Below, in pieces: positions 36,674-47,130 of a stretch of 64,000 bases of DNA (within the stretch, counting starts at the first letter, position 1; every line of letters starts with the position of its first letter). The position numbers and the translations under genes were made by a program. Where the stretch lies: contig JAPPIK010000014.1 of NCBI GenBank assembly GCA_028820655.1, forward strand, positions 62,001-126,000, in the 5' to 3' direction. The notes beneath the pieces were generated by a model. It searched no databases and was not told the DNA's origin. It worked only from the letters and a program-made list of their open reading frames with translations. This DNA comes from Candidatus Poribacteria bacterium. Lineage in GTDB: Bacteria > Poribacteria > WGA-4E > JAJDTR01.

Positions 36674-37441
36674 ATGATGGTATCGATAACGAAAGAGTTG
36701 CGTTTCTATGGGAGCCAGCGGAAGTTTAGGCAAGTTCAAATCATCATTATTGGTTTGCTTTCCCTGATACTAATCGCTACCGCGTTCGAACTATTTTCCT
36801 ATGCACAAACTGGCGGGCAAATCAAGGTTGGCTCCGGAATCTACTCAGTGCTGGTAATTGCTCTTTTCATAATGCTACTGTGTTTTTCGGTGCCGCTCCA
36901 GGCGATTGAAGCATTAAATTTTGAGAATCAAGGTTCCAATCTCGACCTTCTCCTACTAAGCCCAAAGAGCTATTTCATGCTACTGATTGGAAAGCTCATT
37001 GCTTCTGTTGTTGCTTCCCTATGGACAATCTGGCTCGTTACGCCACTGTTTTGGTTGTCAATCTACACCGGTGGTTTGACAATTAATCAATTGTTCGCTT
37101 GTGGGCTGGTATTTTTTGCATGTGTCTCGCTTTTCTCTATGATTGGTATATGCTTTGCCCTTTCGTCAAATGCTATTCAGTCAAAGGCGCGTAGTTTCGC
37201 AACAATTCTGCTCATTACCCTCCTTCCGCTAGTTTTGTCACAGACGCTCCCCATTGAAGAAGCCCTCTTGAAATTGATGAGTTGCCTGAGTCCATTAAGT
37301 GTCCTGTTATCAATCATCGGAGGGTATCCGGACACGTCCATAGCGGGTTTGCCGTTATGGTCATGGATGGCGAGTTTGTATTTTATTGCATGTGCATGTC
37401 TGCTTTGGTTCACAGCCAAACGGCAATATCGCGCGCGTTGA
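36674..37441 (+). CDS. CcmB-like / ABC-2 permease membrane protein
   Basis: A 255-residue polytopic protein with about six hydrophobic segments, resembling ABC-2 type permeases and, loosely, the heme-exporter subunit CcmB (large uncharged loops, NLDLLLLSPKSYFMLLIGKL after the second helix). No ATP-binding partner and no other ccm genes are adjacent, so family and role are tentative. The Shine-Dalgarno is weak; a tandem ATG gives two possible starts (36674, 36677). Confidence 0.55.
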   Translation: MMVSITKELRFYGSQRKFRQVQIIIIGLLSLILIATAFELFSYAQTGGQIKVGSGIYSVLVIALFIMLLCFSVPLQAIEALNFENQGSNLDLLLLSPKSYFMLLIGKLIASVVASLWTIWLVTPLFWLSIYTGGLTINQLFACGLVFFACVSLFSMIGICFALSSNAIQSKARSFATILLITLLPLVLSQTLPIEEALLKLMSCLSPLSVLLSIIGGYPDTSIAGLPLWSWMASLYFIACACLLWFTAKRQYRAR

Positions 37442-37839
37442 CAATTCGACTTGGGAATAGCTGTCAGCGAACTCCACTACCACTTTTTCTTTAGCGGAAC
37501 AATCCCTACATACGGCGCGCCCAGATGGTTTGCGGTCGCGATTCGAATCCATCCGAGGACTGTCAGCCAAATTGCATAATTTCCTCGATCGGTTGTGTCA
37601 TGCCGCTGAATTGATTCTCCATGCAAGCTATTGGGAATGACTTGCATTCGCTTTTGCGGACAAGTATAATGAAACAGGCATCTGTTTCCTCGATACAATG
37701 GGGTTTGACGCGAATTAGGTCACCTTATATCAATATGTGACACATGTGTTTTCTCTCGGCTATTTGCGTCATTCCTCATAAACAAACACGAGTCCGTGCA
37801 TAACTACCTTGAGAACTAATCGGGCTTACAGAGGTTTGT
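37442..37839. other. Intergenic region, no gene seen
   Basis: About 400 bp. It holds a 10-bp palindrome ACACATGTGT (37740-37749) and a weak -35/-10 pair (TTGACG 37705-37710; poor -10). A minus-strand open frame at 37477-37698 has no family resemblance. Confidence 0.4.
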
Positions 37840-39081
37840 ATGGCTCTTCGGATTTTGTTCGTAGCACTCATTGCTGTGATTGTTTGTTCCCGATCCGTAG
37901 AATCTTCGAAGGATGGAGTAAAACTAACCGGTCAATTTCGATCGCGGGGAGAGTTTGGCGCCAACGATTTCAATGATAATACGCCCGCGAATCGGAGTAC
38001 ACTTCTGCGAATTCGACTCAACGCGGCCTTTCAGCCGGGAGAGAAAATTTCGACATTTGTGCAGTTGCAGGATTCACGATTTTATGGGGCTGAACCCAAT
38101 ACAGTCTGGAATTTTCGAAACGTTGACCTCCATCAAGCCTATCTGCAGATAGACGATTTCTTTGCCAAGAAATTGGCGCTCAAGATGGGGCGTATGCAGA
38201 TATCATATGCTGAAGAGCGAGTCATTGGCAGCTTCGATTGGCACAATGTCGGGCGCGCCTTTGATGGTACTCTGCTCCGCTACGCTCCGAGCGAAATGTC
38301 CATGTTGGACATATTTGGAACGAAAGTAATCCAGCGCGCCGATTATGAGAATCCCGCTGATTCCGGGTTTTACTTTGGTGGACTATACGCCTCTCATCAA
38401 CCTAAGGAGTCATACCGTGTAGACATCTACATTCTCGGAGAATGGAATCGTAGAGCGTCAGGGGATCAAGGAGCAAATCTCCAACGAGTTACAATCGGTA
38501 CCTATGACACAGGGAAATTCAATGCGGTTGATTATGACATGGAGGCTGCTGTTCAGTTTGGTACGCGCTACAATTCCTCAACCGAAGAGCGTCAGCGTAT
38601 ATCCGCGTTCATGTTGACCGGAGCGGTCGGCTATACTGTCGAGGCAGACTACAAACCCCGTATCATGCTCGGTTACGATTACTTATCCGGCGGAAAACCC
38701 ACGGATGAAAACTATCACGTCTTTGACGCGTTGTTTGCCACGAACCACACATTCTATGGGTTCATGGATTACTTCGTGAATCTGCCGGTTCATACCGAGG
38801 GCGGAGGTCTACAGGATTTTATGGTGAAATGCCAGATTTCGCCGCTCAGGAAAATGACGTTGAGTGTAGATATACATAAGTTTATGTCTGCGAAGAGGAT
38901 AATGGATAAAAGCAGTTTTGGGCACGAGGTAGATTTTACGGCACTTTATCGTTATCATGATATTCTCAATTTTACGCTCGGCGCCTCATTCTTCCTCGCC
39001 GACGAGTTAATGCAATCAAGGTTCAAAGGGAACGACGATCAGGCATTTTGGGCATACTTGATGACGACCGCGAATTTTTAG
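37840..39081 (+). CDS. Alginate-export-type outer-membrane porin
   Basis: A 413-residue protein with a signal peptide (about 1-22) and a beta-barrel layout of the alginate_exp / OprD-like porins: [32 protein letters not shown] and [29 protein letters not shown] in the N-terminal half, amphipathic strands to the final aromatic residue (TANF). Probably an anion- or polysaccharide-permeable porin; substrate unknown. ATG after AGAGG. It precedes the acyl-CoA dehydrogenase gene but is probably not functionally linked. Confidence 0.78.
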   Translation: MALRILFVALIAVIVCSRSVESSKDGVKLTGQFRSRGEFGANDFNDNTPANRSTLLRIRLNAAFQPGEKISTFVQLQDSRFYGAEPNTVWNFRNVDLHQAYLQIDDFFAKKLALKMGRMQISYAEERVIGSFDWHNVGRAFDGTLLRYAPSEMSMLDIFGTKVIQRADYENPADSGFYFGGLYASHQPKESYRVDIYILGEWNRRASGDQGANLQRVTIGTYDTGKFNAVDYDMEAAVQFGTRYNSSTEERQRISAFMLTGAVGYTVEADYKPRIMLGYDYLSGGKPTDENYHVFDALFATNHTFYGFMDYFVNLPVHTEGGGLQDFMVKCQISPLRKMTLSVDIHKFMSAKRIMDKSSFGHEVDFTALYRYHDILNFTLGASFFLADELMQSRFKGNDDQAFWAYLMTTANF

Positions 39082-39163
39082 TACCAACGGCAATCACAAA
39101 CCCTTCCAGTATTTCACTATTCGCATCCTCTCTTCTAACAGATGTTGCGGCCAGAGTCTCTTC

Positions 39164-40372
39164 ATGGAATTCGACCTTTCCATCGAGCACAGAATTATCC
39201 AACAGCAAGTCTATGATTTCTCGCGTGATGAAGTCATACCTATTATCTTGGAACACGATAAAAGGGCAACATTTCCCCATGAATTGATACCGAAGTTGGC
39301 ATCTCGCGGTTATCTGGGGGTCTGCTTACCGATTCGTTATGCAGGTGCCGGTAGGGACTATGAATCCCTTGCCTTGGTGTCGGAGGGATTAGAATGGGCA
39401 GATTCCTCGGTGAGGGAAACAATCGCTGTCCATCTGGGATTGCACGCCTTACCGATTTTTCAGTGGGGCACTGAAGCACAAAAAAAGCGTTTCTTGCCTT
39501 CCCTGGCTAGCGGCGAGAATATCGGCTGTTTCGGTTTAACGGAATCCGGCTGTGGATCAGATGTTTCCGGGCTTACCACTCATGCTCGCAAAGAGGGCGG
39601 CCGCTATATTTTGACAGGTGAAAAAACTTGGGTTACCCTCGCCAACGTGGCCGATCGTATGCTCATTTTTGCAAAGACCGAGCCTAGCCGAGGCACACGT
39701 GGAATTACCGCGTTCATTCTAGAGCGCGGGTGGAACGGAGTGGCGACCGGGGCAATTGCGGGCAAGATGGGTGTCAGAGCTAGTGATACGGGATGGATCA
39801 AAATGGACAATGTGGTTGTACCCGATTCCCATCGATTGGGTGAAGAGGGGGAGGGTTTCAAGATTGCCATGAGTGCACTAGATATTGGTCGCTATTCCGT
39901 GGCTGCCGGAGCCGTCGGATTGATGAAAGCCTGCCTGCAGGAATCTGTTCGATACGCAAGCGAGCGCAAAACTTTCGGAAAACCAATTGCTGAACACCAA
40001 CTCGTGCAGCAGATGATTGCTCTGATGCAGCAGCGCATTGATCTGGGCGAATTGCTGGTACGAAAAGTGGGGCACCTGAAAAATCGTGGTGTGCGCAACA
40101 CTCGAGAAACCAGCATGGCAAAATGGTACTGCACAGAATCCGCGAACGCTACCGCCAATGATGCCGTACAGATCCATGGAGCATACGGATACTCTGATGC
40201 GTGCAGCGTCGAACGACACCTCCGAAACAGCAAGAGCGCAACAATCTATGAGGGCACCACTCAAATCCATCAACTGATGCAAGCTGGATACGTCTTTGGG
40301 TTCCGCGAGGACAAACCGCTTCGCTGCGAATTGCCCGCCTATGACGCAGACTACTGGCAAACAGCGGAATAG
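39164..40372 (+). CDS. Acyl-CoA dehydrogenase
   Basis: FAD-dependent acyl-CoA dehydrogenase of 402 residues. N-domain, middle domain ([23 protein letters not shown]) and C-domain ([52 protein letters not shown]) follow the family order; the catalytic base is the Glu in IYEGTTQ (about 368). Substrate chain length not determinable. It may initiate beta-oxidation of acyl side chains; no electron-transfer flavoprotein genes are adjacent. Confidence 0.9.
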   Translation: MEFDLSIEHRIIQQQVYDFSRDEVIPIILEHDKRATFPHELIPKLASRGYLGVCLPIRYAGAGRDYESLALVSEGLEWADSSVRETIAVHLGLHALPIFQWGTEAQKKRFLPSLASGENIGCFGLTESGCGSDVSGLTTHARKEGGRYILTGEKTWVTLANVADRMLIFAKTEPSRGTRGITAFILERGWNGVATGAIAGKMGVRASDTGWIKMDNVVVPDSHRLGEEGEGFKIAMSALDIGRYSVAAGAVGLMKACLQESVRYASERKTFGKPIAEHQLVQQMIALMQQRIDLGELLVRKVGHLKNRGVRNTRETSMAKWYCTESANATANDAVQIHGAYGYSDACSVERHLRNSKSATIYEGTTQIHQLMQAGYVFGFREDKPLRCELPAYDADYWQTAE

Positions 40373-40508
40373 TCATTGATTGAAGCGGCAGGTAGTCAGA
40401 TATAGCAGCTAACCGCTTGATACAGATCGAACATCGTACTCTAAACAGTGTCCGCCTGTCGGTTGGTTTATCGTCCGGATTCGGCAGCAAGCGTTATCAA
40501 GGTTCTTT

Positions 40509-41936
40509 ATGCTTAATGTGACGATCATCGGTGGCGGTATCTCGGGGTTGGCGACCGCATATTATCTCCAAGAAAAATCCCGGGAGCATGGGAAAGAGGT
40601 TCAATATACCCTCGTCGAAAGTGCTCCACATCTCGGCGGAAAGATCACGACTGAGAGAGTCGGACAGTTCGTGATTGAGGGCGGGCCGGATTTAATGTTG
40701 ACCCAGAAACCCTGGGGCGTGCAACTCTGCCGAGATCTCGGATTGGAGGAACGGCTCATCTCTACGAACGATGAGCGTCGTCACACCTTCCTGCTTCAGA
40801 AGGGCAAACTGATACCCTTTCCCAACGACTTTACACTCCTTCCCACCCGGTTGAGTTCATTCGTCCGGTCTCCCATGTTTTCCATCAGGGGCAAGCTACG
40901 ATTGGGACTGGATTTATTCATCCCGCCGCGAAAGGAAAACGGGGACGAAAGTCTCGCGGATTTCATCCGTCGTCGGTTCGGGCAGGAAACCGTCGAAAAG
41001 ATCGGGGGACCACTGCTCGCGGCGATTCACCAAGCGGACCCGGAACGGCTGAGCCTTTTGACCACCTTTCCCCGTTTCGCCGCTATGGAAAAGGAACATG
41101 GGAGCCTGATTCGGGCTATGCGGGCACAAAAAAGGAAACAACCTCCTTCGACAGATAAACCGCCCGCGATGTTCAAAAGCTTAAAGCTTGGCATGGGCGA
41201 GTTAGTGGAAGCGTTGGCCAGACAACTTAGCGGCAACCTACGAACGGCGTGTCATGTGACCAACGTGCGACCTTGTGGAAATGGGTTTGAGGTGACACTG
41301 CGTGAGGAGTGTTTCTTCACTGACATGCTAGTGCTGGCAGTTCCAGCCTATTCTGCAGCCGAGTTGGTTGCGCCATTTGCATCTCACCTTGGAAAAGCCC
41401 TCGGAGCAATACGCTACGTCTCTTCAGGCACTGTTTCGTTGGGATATATGAAGGCCGAAGTTGAGAACCAACATGGGCTGAACGGGTTCGGATTTCTAGT
41501 TCCCAAATCCGAAGGGAGATCTATCTCAGGTTGCACATGGTCGTCTTCTAAGCTGTCGCACCGATCACCGGATGATGGCGTATTGATACGCGTGTTCATA
41601 GGTGGACCGGGCCAAGAAGACGTAATTTCCTTAGATGATGGGAAGTTAGCGCAGTTAGTTCGTAGCGAAATCGGTGATATTTTGGGAATCACTGCCAATC
41701 CGATTGTTCAGCGAATTCACCGTTGGCCGCGAGGCCGCCCCCAGTACGATGTCGGGCATCTGGACTGCGTCTCCAAGATAGAGACGCTTGCGGACACAAT
41801 CCCGGGCCTGTTTTTTACGGGAAGTGCCTATCGTGGATCGGGTATTCCGGATTGCGTGAAGGAGGCACTCAATACAGTGGACCGCATTCTCGGACGAACA
41901 AGCGTCAAGGAATCGAGAAGGGAAGGATTCAACTAA
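40509..41936 (+). CDS. hemY: Protoporphyrinogen oxidase (HemY-type)
   Basis: FAD-dependent oxidase of 475 residues for a late step of heme biosynthesis. FAD-binding motif IIGGGISGLATAYYL (about 6-20) with the distal Glu (LVESAPHLGGK), the ADP-binding RxRxG region, the substrate-domain EGGPDLMLTQKP and the C-terminal FTGSAYRGSGIPDCVKEAL (fitting the FAD-contact signature). Close to the oxygen-dependent HemY family by length. It overlaps the downstream PhyH gene by one base (TAATG), so the two are translationally coupled. Confidence 0.92.
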   Translation: MLNVTIIGGGISGLATAYYLQEKSREHGKEVQYTLVESAPHLGGKITTERVGQFVIEGGPDLMLTQKPWGVQLCRDLGLEERLISTNDERRHTFLLQKGKLIPFPNDFTLLPTRLSSFVRSPMFSIRGKLRLGLDLFIPPRKENGDESLADFIRRRFGQETVEKIGGPLLAAIHQADPERLSLLTTFPRFAAMEKEHGSLIRAMRAQKRKQPPSTDKPPAMFKSLKLGMGELVEALARQLSGNLRTACHVTNVRPCGNGFEVTLREECFFTDMLVLAVPAYSAAELVAPFASHLGKALGAIRYVSSGTVSLGYMKAEVENQHGLNGFGFLVPKSEGRSISGCTWSSSKLSHRSPDDGVLIRVFIGGPGQEDVISLDDGKLAQLVRSEIGDILGITANPIVQRIHRWPRGRPQYDVGHLDCVSKIETLADTIPGLFFTGSAYRGSGIPDCVKEALNTVDRILGRTSVKESRREGFN

Positions 41937-42745
41937 TGGAATTCGTCAAGCTGAAAGATAAAGAACGTCATGGTTTTGAGACAGATGGTTTCTTGATTGT
42001 TCCGCAAGCAATTGATTCAAACACTGTGAAACGATTGATGGAAGCATCGGATCGATTGATGAAGATAACAACAAACGACCCACATCCGGATAACATCTAT
42101 GCGTATCGACGTGAAGGCGTCGTCCGAGACTCGGCTTTTGATTCGTTGATTTCCAACCCACGTGTCGTTCCACTCATCGTGCAACTCTTGAGTAACAACA
42201 TACATCTTCATACAGCGACACTCATCTACAAGAAACCTCACAAAACAGTCCCTGCGCGAGCGTGGCACCGTGACATTGGCATCTCAAACGATCTTGGTCA
42301 CGCGGGTTTGCCGCGGGTTGGGATAAAGGCATGCTATTGTCTGACGGATTTTCTCGAGTCTGACTCCGGTATGACGCTTATGGCAAGAGGTAGTCAACAT
42401 CTTAATTCGCCGCTTACTCTTCCTGACAAGGAAGTGGACCCGCCCACCGTATTTGAACCGCGTCTTCGTGCTGGCGATGCGGTCTTGTTTGAGAATCGGG
42501 TGTTCCATACTGCGGCGCCGAACCTGAGTAATCGAATTTCCAAGGTAGTCATCTATGGCTATGCATACCGTTGGATGAAGCCGGATGTCCATCTTGATGT
42601 GCCGGATAGGGAGGCGTTAAGCCGAGCGTCCGACGACGTTCAGCGACAGCTATTGGGAGCGTACCGCAAAGTTGATTCGCCGCCTCATGCACTTGACTGT
42701 TGGGCGGAGCGGCACGGCGTCAAGCGAAAGGCTACCCAGGAGTAA
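41936..42745 (+). CDS. Phytanoyl-CoA dioxygenase (PhyH) family protein
   Basis: A 269-residue Fe(II)/2-oxoglutarate oxygenase. Facial triad H111-x-D113 (RAWHRDIGIS), distal His191 (RVFHTAAPN) and Arg200. Start is the ATG in TAATG (41936), coupled to hemY. The ORF runs back to 41723, but that part overlaps hemY and is a frame shadow. Co-occurrence with protoporphyrinogen oxidase suggests, but does not prove, a tetrapyrrole-linked role. Confidence 0.85.
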   Translation: MEFVKLKDKERHGFETDGFLIVPQAIDSNTVKRLMEASDRLMKITTNDPHPDNIYAYRREGVVRDSAFDSLISNPRVVPLIVQLLSNNIHLHTATLIYKKPHKTVPARAWHRDIGISNDLGHAGLPRVGIKACYCLTDFLESDSGMTLMARGSQHLNSPLTLPDKEVDPPTVFEPRLRAGDAVLFENRVFHTAAPNLSNRISKVVIYGYAYRWMKPDVHLDVPDREALSRASDDVQRQLLGAYRKVDSPPHALDCWAERHGVKRKATQE

Positions 42746-43461
42746 TCCAAACTTTTACACCGTAAGCATACTCGATGGGCAGAGGGAGGGGTTAGGTGGA
42801 CGGCAATCTGGTAGGAGCCTACACTGCCAACAGAAGTGCTGAATTCTATCCTCGAAGTTTGCAGTGGGGTGCTTCGCCTCGGGAGGCCAGTTCACTGACC
42901 AGCATGAGTTGGCACCGAATTTGAGGTGAAAACTGGGGTTAGGAGATACCAATGAAGGTCGGCAACTGCCCACTGCACAATCTCGTGAATCCCGATTTCC
43001 GCCAACGTAACGAAATCGGACGCGAAGGAATCGTGCGCACTACTCATTGGAACCGGCCAAGGAATTGAAGAGTAACTATACGGCAAGAACAACCGATTTG
43101 AATCATTGGTAGCAACGTAATTCTTGGACACGTGACAAGGGGCTTTTCATGTTCCTGTTGAGATCTTCGCCAAGTGTTTTTCAATGCCCGCGGCGTACTA
43201 GTGGGATCCCTATTGCGCGGTACTTGCTGTCTCCCTCGTGGTTCACTTGGTTGATCTCCGCTTGGGCATTAGCCACGGGCCTTAGACGCGCCCTCCTAAG
43301 GAATGAGCAAGAATCGAGGATGTGTCAATCCACCTAGCGTGACTACGCAATTGAAGCCTAGTTTCACGATCAATAGATTTTCAAATTGGTTGGGGTTTTA
43401 GAGGGTTTGACGTTAAAATCCTCCAAATGCACTCTAGGATTGGTATAAACGTGACACGAGT
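42746..43461. other. Intergenic region of about 715 bp, no gene seen
   Basis: Between PhyH and the kdsCA stop. Two short open frames (42892-43131 minus; 43149-43337 plus) have no family resemblance or convincing start. Near 43390-43430 there is a hairpin (GGTTTTA/TAAAATCC arms) that could close the minus-strand kdsCA transcript, but without a T tract. Confidence 0.4.
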
Positions 43462-44799
43462 TTATCTGCCGGTCTTCACAACCGTATCTATTTGAGTGAC
43501 GGTTCTGAGAATTGATTCCAATTTATCTAGGTCCACCATGTTAGGACCGTCGCACAATGCGTCGTCGGGACGATCATGTACCTCCATAAACAGTGCATCA
43601 ATACCTGCCGCCGCCGCCGCTCTTGCCAGATGTCCTACAAATTCCCGTCGTCCTCCCGAATTTTTGCCTAAACCTCCAGGTTCCTGAACACTGTGGGTAG
43701 CGTCAAAGACTACCGGAAAACCGGTTTTCCTCATGACCGGAAGTGACGTCATATCTACCACCAGATTATTATAGCCGAACGAACTTCCGCGCTCCGTCAG
43801 CAGTATTTGTTCGTTTCCCGTGGACATGATCTTCTCGATGACGTTTGTCATGTCCCATGGCGCCATGAATTGCCCTTTCTTAATTTTAACCGGTTTGTCG
43901 GTTTGCCCTGCCGCTACCAGTAAGTCGGTTTGCCGGCACAGAAACGCGGGAATCTGTAGAACGTCAAGGATTGACGCTGCACGATTAACTTCGTTCGTAG
44001 AATGAACATCCGACAACACAGGTACGTCGATTTCTCTTTGAACTTCCTCTAAAGTCCGAAGCCCCTTCTCACAACCGGGCCCGCGGTAGGAATCAATCGA
44101 TGAGCGATTTGCTTTGTCATAGGAGGACTTGAATATGCACCGAACGCCGGTCTTGTCGGAAATCTTCTTGATTGCTTCCGCCATATGAAGTGCATGGTCG
44201 CGACCTTCAATGACGCAAGGTCCGGCAATCAGCACAAGCGGGAGTCCGCCTCCTATCTTGATATCCCTTACCTGAACGGTTTTTCCCGTCAATTCTGTCT
44301 CTTCGGACGGTATTTCCTTTTCCGAGACTATCAAATCGCATATTTCCCTGACTGCCCCGGCCCCGCCGGGTTTTGCCGTGACATAATCGGCGCAACGTTT
44401 CACTTGGTCGTGTGCATCCGCGACAGCAACGCGGAATCCAACAGTTAAGAGGGCGCCAAGATCTCCTACATCATCACCAATATACAGTGTTTCTTCTGGC
44501 GAAATCTCATGGGTATCAAGCATCTTTTTCAATATCGCAGGTTTGTCGTTGACACCCATATGAACGTCATCTATGTCCAATTCTTGAGCTCGCTTTCGGA
44601 GTGATTCGCTGCCTCGTCCCGAAACGATTGCGGTCCTGATGCCATGTTGTTTGACTTGTTTAAGCCCCTCTCCATCCCGAACATTGAACGCCTTTATCTC
44701 TTCACCTCTGTCCGAGTAGAAGAGTTGTCCGTTCGTCAAAACGCCGTCAACGTCGGTTACCAAGAGTCGAACTTGCGAGAGTCTCTGTATGAAGTTCAT
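43462..44799 (-). CDS. KDO-8-P phosphatase / KDO-8-P synthase fusion (KdsC-KdsA)
   Basis: A 445-residue fusion of two successive enzymes of KDO (LPS inner core) synthesis. Residues 1-165: HAD phosphatase KdsC with the nucleophile motif [10 protein letters not shown] (D16/D18), VSGRGS, Lys87 and GDDVGD (108-113). Linker about 166-183. Residues about 184-445: KdsA, which condenses PEP with arabinose 5-phosphate, with IAGPCVIEG (Cys195), [26 protein letters not shown] (His369), EVH (Glu406) and LCDGPN (Asp417); the Cys/His/Glu/Asp set marks the metal-dependent class. The two activities are encoded in reverse order of reaction. ATG at 44799 is used because the upstream ATG 44829 lies inside the promoter's -10 element. 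Confidence 0.9.
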   Translation of the reverse strand: MNFIQRLSQVRLLVTDVDGVLTNGQLFYSDRGEEIKAFNVRDGEGLKQVKQHGIRTAIVSGRGSESLRKRAQELDIDDVHMGVNDKPAILKKMLDTHEISPEETLYIGDDVGDLGALLTVGFRVAVADAHDQVKRCADYVTAKPGGAGAVREICDLIVSEKEIPSEETELTGKTVQVRDIKIGGGLPLVLIAGPCVIEGRDHALHMAEAIKKISDKTGVRCIFKSSYDKANRSSIDSYRGPGCEKGLRTLEEVQREIDVPVLSDVHSTNEVNRAASILDVLQIPAFLCRQTDLLVAAGQTDKPVKIKKGQFMAPWDMTNVIEKIMSTGNEQILLTERGSSFGYNNLVVDMTSLPVMRKTGFPVVFDATHSVQEPGGLGKNSGGRREFVGHLARAAAAAGIDALFMEVHDRPDDALCDGPNMVDLDKLESILRTVTQIDTVVKTGR

Positions 44800-44827
44800 A
44801 ATTGTGCCGTCTACCGTTTTGCGTGAC

Positions 44828-44857
44828 ATTATAGCTGTACGACTGAGTCAAAGTCAA
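44828..44857 (-). promoter_or_regulatory. Sigma70 promoter for kdsCA
   Basis: On the minus strand TTGACT (44857-44852) and TATAAT (44833-44828) are separated by 18 bp. Transcription begins near the base after the ATG at 44829, which rules out that ATG and supports the start at 44799. Confidence 0.7.
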
Positions 44858-45125
44858 ACGCAAAAGATTGGAGCGATTCCCATTGACATGAACTTCAGCG
44901 TCATCTATAATAATATTAAGGGTTAAAATTCTCACACCACCGCTTGATACAAACGAATCATCAGGTGTGTGCTTTAATCCTCCAAATTGATTACCGACCG
45001 AGGTGGAGATTCTATGATTTTGAACGGTTAAGTATCGTCAAGTATTTGATGATCGAGCGGAAATTTGAAGCAAGTCAATCATTCCCGATCTTTTCACACA
45101 CTGGTAACTATGAGAGGAGACTTCC

Positions 45126-45422
45126 ATGAATATCTACGTCGGCAATTTATCATTTGATGCGACGGACGAGGACTTACGTGAAGTTTTTGAACAGCACGGT
45201 CGGGTCGAAACCGCAAAAATAATCATGGATAGTTATAGTGGTAGATCTCGAGGTTTCGGATTTGTCGAAATGCCCGACGAATCGGAAGCTAGAGCCGCAA
45301 TTTCCGCGTTAGACGGACAAGAATTTATGGGAAGGGCGTTGAGAGTGGATGAGGCGCGGCCCCGTCGACAGGGCGGAGGTGGACGAGGCGGCGGCTTTGA
45401 TAGACGCGATGATTCTTGGTAG
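45126..45422 (+). CDS. RRM-type RNA-binding protein
   Basis: A 98-residue glycine-rich RNA-binding protein: one RRM domain (residues 1-80) with RNP2 IYVGNLSF and RNP1 RGFGFVEM, followed by an Arg/Gly-rich tail (RPRRQGGGGRGGGFDRR). Family resembles cyanobacterial/planctomycete Rbp proteins often involved in cold response or mRNA handling; cold regulation is inference. AGAGGAGA precedes the ATG. Monocistronic, with a 290-bp upstream gap and 340 bp downstream. Confidence 0.9.
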   Translation: MNIYVGNLSFDATDEDLREVFEQHGRVETAKIIMDSYSGRSRGFGFVEMPDESEARAAISALDGQEFMGRALRVDEARPRRQGGGGRGGGFDRRDDSW

Positions 45423-45764
45423 GTGCTAATCCGAAGCGTCGCCAGCCACCGTGGTGGCGGTGTGAACTCAGCCGGAAATTTTTTTGTTGATGGCTTACGT
45501 CGTAAGCATCGCGCGCGAACCGCGTTTTGGTGGGAGTCTTGTGCTAAAGCGAAGCAGGCATTGATTTATAAGAAAGCAATTTGTCCAAGTGTCTCATTAA
45601 AGCAATCGACATCTCCGGAACGCCCGAGAAATTGAGAAAGGGCGCTACTCTTGGATTGCCGGATCCAGTATAGATTGCGAATAATATGCCCGTCCTTAAT
45701 ACACACGATTTGAGTTGGCAACCAAATCGCTCATCAAGAATTGAAACGCAGCGTTCAGACTAAA
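45423..45764. other. Intergenic region, no gene seen
   Basis: About 340 bp after the RRM gene. A compact hairpin (45489-45510; GCTTAC/GTAAGC arms, 3-nt loop) lies in it without a T tract. The plus-strand open frame 45423-45635 lacks family resemblance and start evidence. Confidence 0.4.
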
Positions 45765-47054
45765 TCACTGTGCTAAACTGGCACATACCAGTTCTTTATC
45801 ATTCCGCACGAATACATGCTTGGCGGCAAACGCCGGGTGTGTCCAGCACACACCCCCACGCTGGTTCAATTGGTCACGAGTAGGTTCGATTAGTTTTGCC
45901 CGACTGATGATGTTCAATCCGTCCGGCGACAAAGTCGTAATAAGTAACTCCCCGCGTTCGTTAAACATCCAGACTTTGTCCGCATTTTTGACGAAGTGAA
46001 TCGTGCTCCAACGCGCCTTCGGGACCGCCGACAGATCTTCCCAGACGCGCTCGCCGGAGCGTGCATCCAAACAGCGCAACTCGCCATAGCTGTCAACCCC
46101 GTAGATGTATTCATCAAGGATAATGGGAGTAGAAATGATAGGCTGAATGCCATCAGTGTTCTTCTCATCTACTCCTCTCCGCCACCACATTTCTTCAACT
46201 GCCAATTGCTCTGGATTAACTTTGAGCATGAGCGAGCCTTCGAAAAACCCAGCCAAAAACAGACGGTCTTTGTAGAGTATTGGAGTGGCTACGGCTAGAA
46301 TTACGCCCTTCGGCGGGAACGGGTGTATCCAGTATGATTCTCCGGTTTGTGGATTAAGACCAACGACGTTATCGCCTGTCCAGCAAACGAGCACACGTTT
46401 GCCGGCTTGCTCGATAACAATAGGTGCAGCATAAGAGGCGCGGTCATTCAGCGCTTTCCATCTTTCCTCCCCGGTTCTGCGATCAAATGCGACGATGCAG
46501 GCGCCAGGCGATCCACCGATCTGGACTATAAGTAGATCGTCTTCAACCAAGGGCGCGCTGGCGATGCCCCAAACGGGCATTTGAATGTTGTATTCGGTGT
46601 TAAGGTCCCTCCCCCAGTGCAGATTGCCGTCCGCAGCGCTTAAACAGTGAAGATGCCCCATTGTTCCAAGCGCGTAGGCAAGTCCGCCGTATACGGTGAC
46701 GGAAGCCCGAGGTCCAGCCATATAACCCACATTCCTGTATTCGCAATCGTAGGAGATGGACCAAATCTTGTCACCGGAATCCGCGTCGAAGCAGTGAATC
46801 CGCTCAATCTGCTTTGGAGATGTAACGCGATCAGTCACAAAGACACGCCCATCCGCAACCGTTGGACCGCTATAGCCGCTTGACACGGGTACGCGCCATC
46901 GAATGTTCACCTCGGGCGTATCGAATTCCTCGATGATACCGGTTTCATTCCATACTCCGTCTCGGTTTTTTCCCCGCCACTGGGGCCAATCGTCCGCGAA
47001 TATCGGCGGAACGATGATTGAGATAACAAACAGTCCGAACAGAATAATCTTCAT
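45765..47054 (-). CDS. PQQ-type beta-propeller protein
   Basis: A 429-residue predicted exported protein with signal peptide (about 1-20) and an eight-bladed PQQ-like propeller in which GKVFVTDR, GGLAYALGTMGHLHCLSAADG, FDRRTGEERWKAL and LDARSGERVWEDL are individual tryptophan-docking blades. The N-terminus reads ADDWPQWRG, common in planctomycete/poribacterial members. Cytochrome, PQQ-binding residues and methanol-dehydrogenase motifs are not evident, so catalytic use of PQQ is unproven; a scaffold or periplasmic sensor role is possible. ATAGGAGAA precedes the ATG. Confidence 0.78.
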   Translation of the reverse strand: MKIILFGLFVISIIVPPIFADDWPQWRGKNRDGVWNETGIIEEFDTPEVNIRWRVPVSSGYSGPTVADGRVFVTDRVTSPKQIERIHCFDADSGDKIWSISYDCEYRNVGYMAGPRASVTVYGGLAYALGTMGHLHCLSAADGNLHWGRDLNTEYNIQMPVWGIASAPLVEDDLLIVQIGGSPGACIVAFDRRTGEERWKALNDRASYAAPIVIEQAGKRVLVCWTGDNVVGLNPQTGESYWIHPFPPKGVILAVATPILYKDRLFLAGFFEGSLMLKVNPEQLAVEEMWWRRGVDEKNTDGIQPIISTPIILDEYIYGVDSYGELRCLDARSGERVWEDLSAVPKARWSTIHFVKNADKVWMFNERGELLITTLSPDGLNIISRAKLIEPTRDQLNQRGGVCWTHPAFAAKHVFVRNDKELVCASLAQ

Positions 47055-47130
47055 AGCATTCTCCTATGACTAGGTAATAAAGGAATCGATTTTCGGCGGC
47101 TCTCCGTGCGTTAACTGCTGTCTTATTGGT

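Noticed and set aside
37505-37570. tRNA-like T-loop sequence
   Set aside because: The stem bases around the TTCGAAT loop do not pair and no acceptor or anticodon arm fits.
41723-41935. N-terminal extension of the PhyH gene
   Set aside because: Overlaps hemY; the natural start is the ATG in the TAATG overlap.
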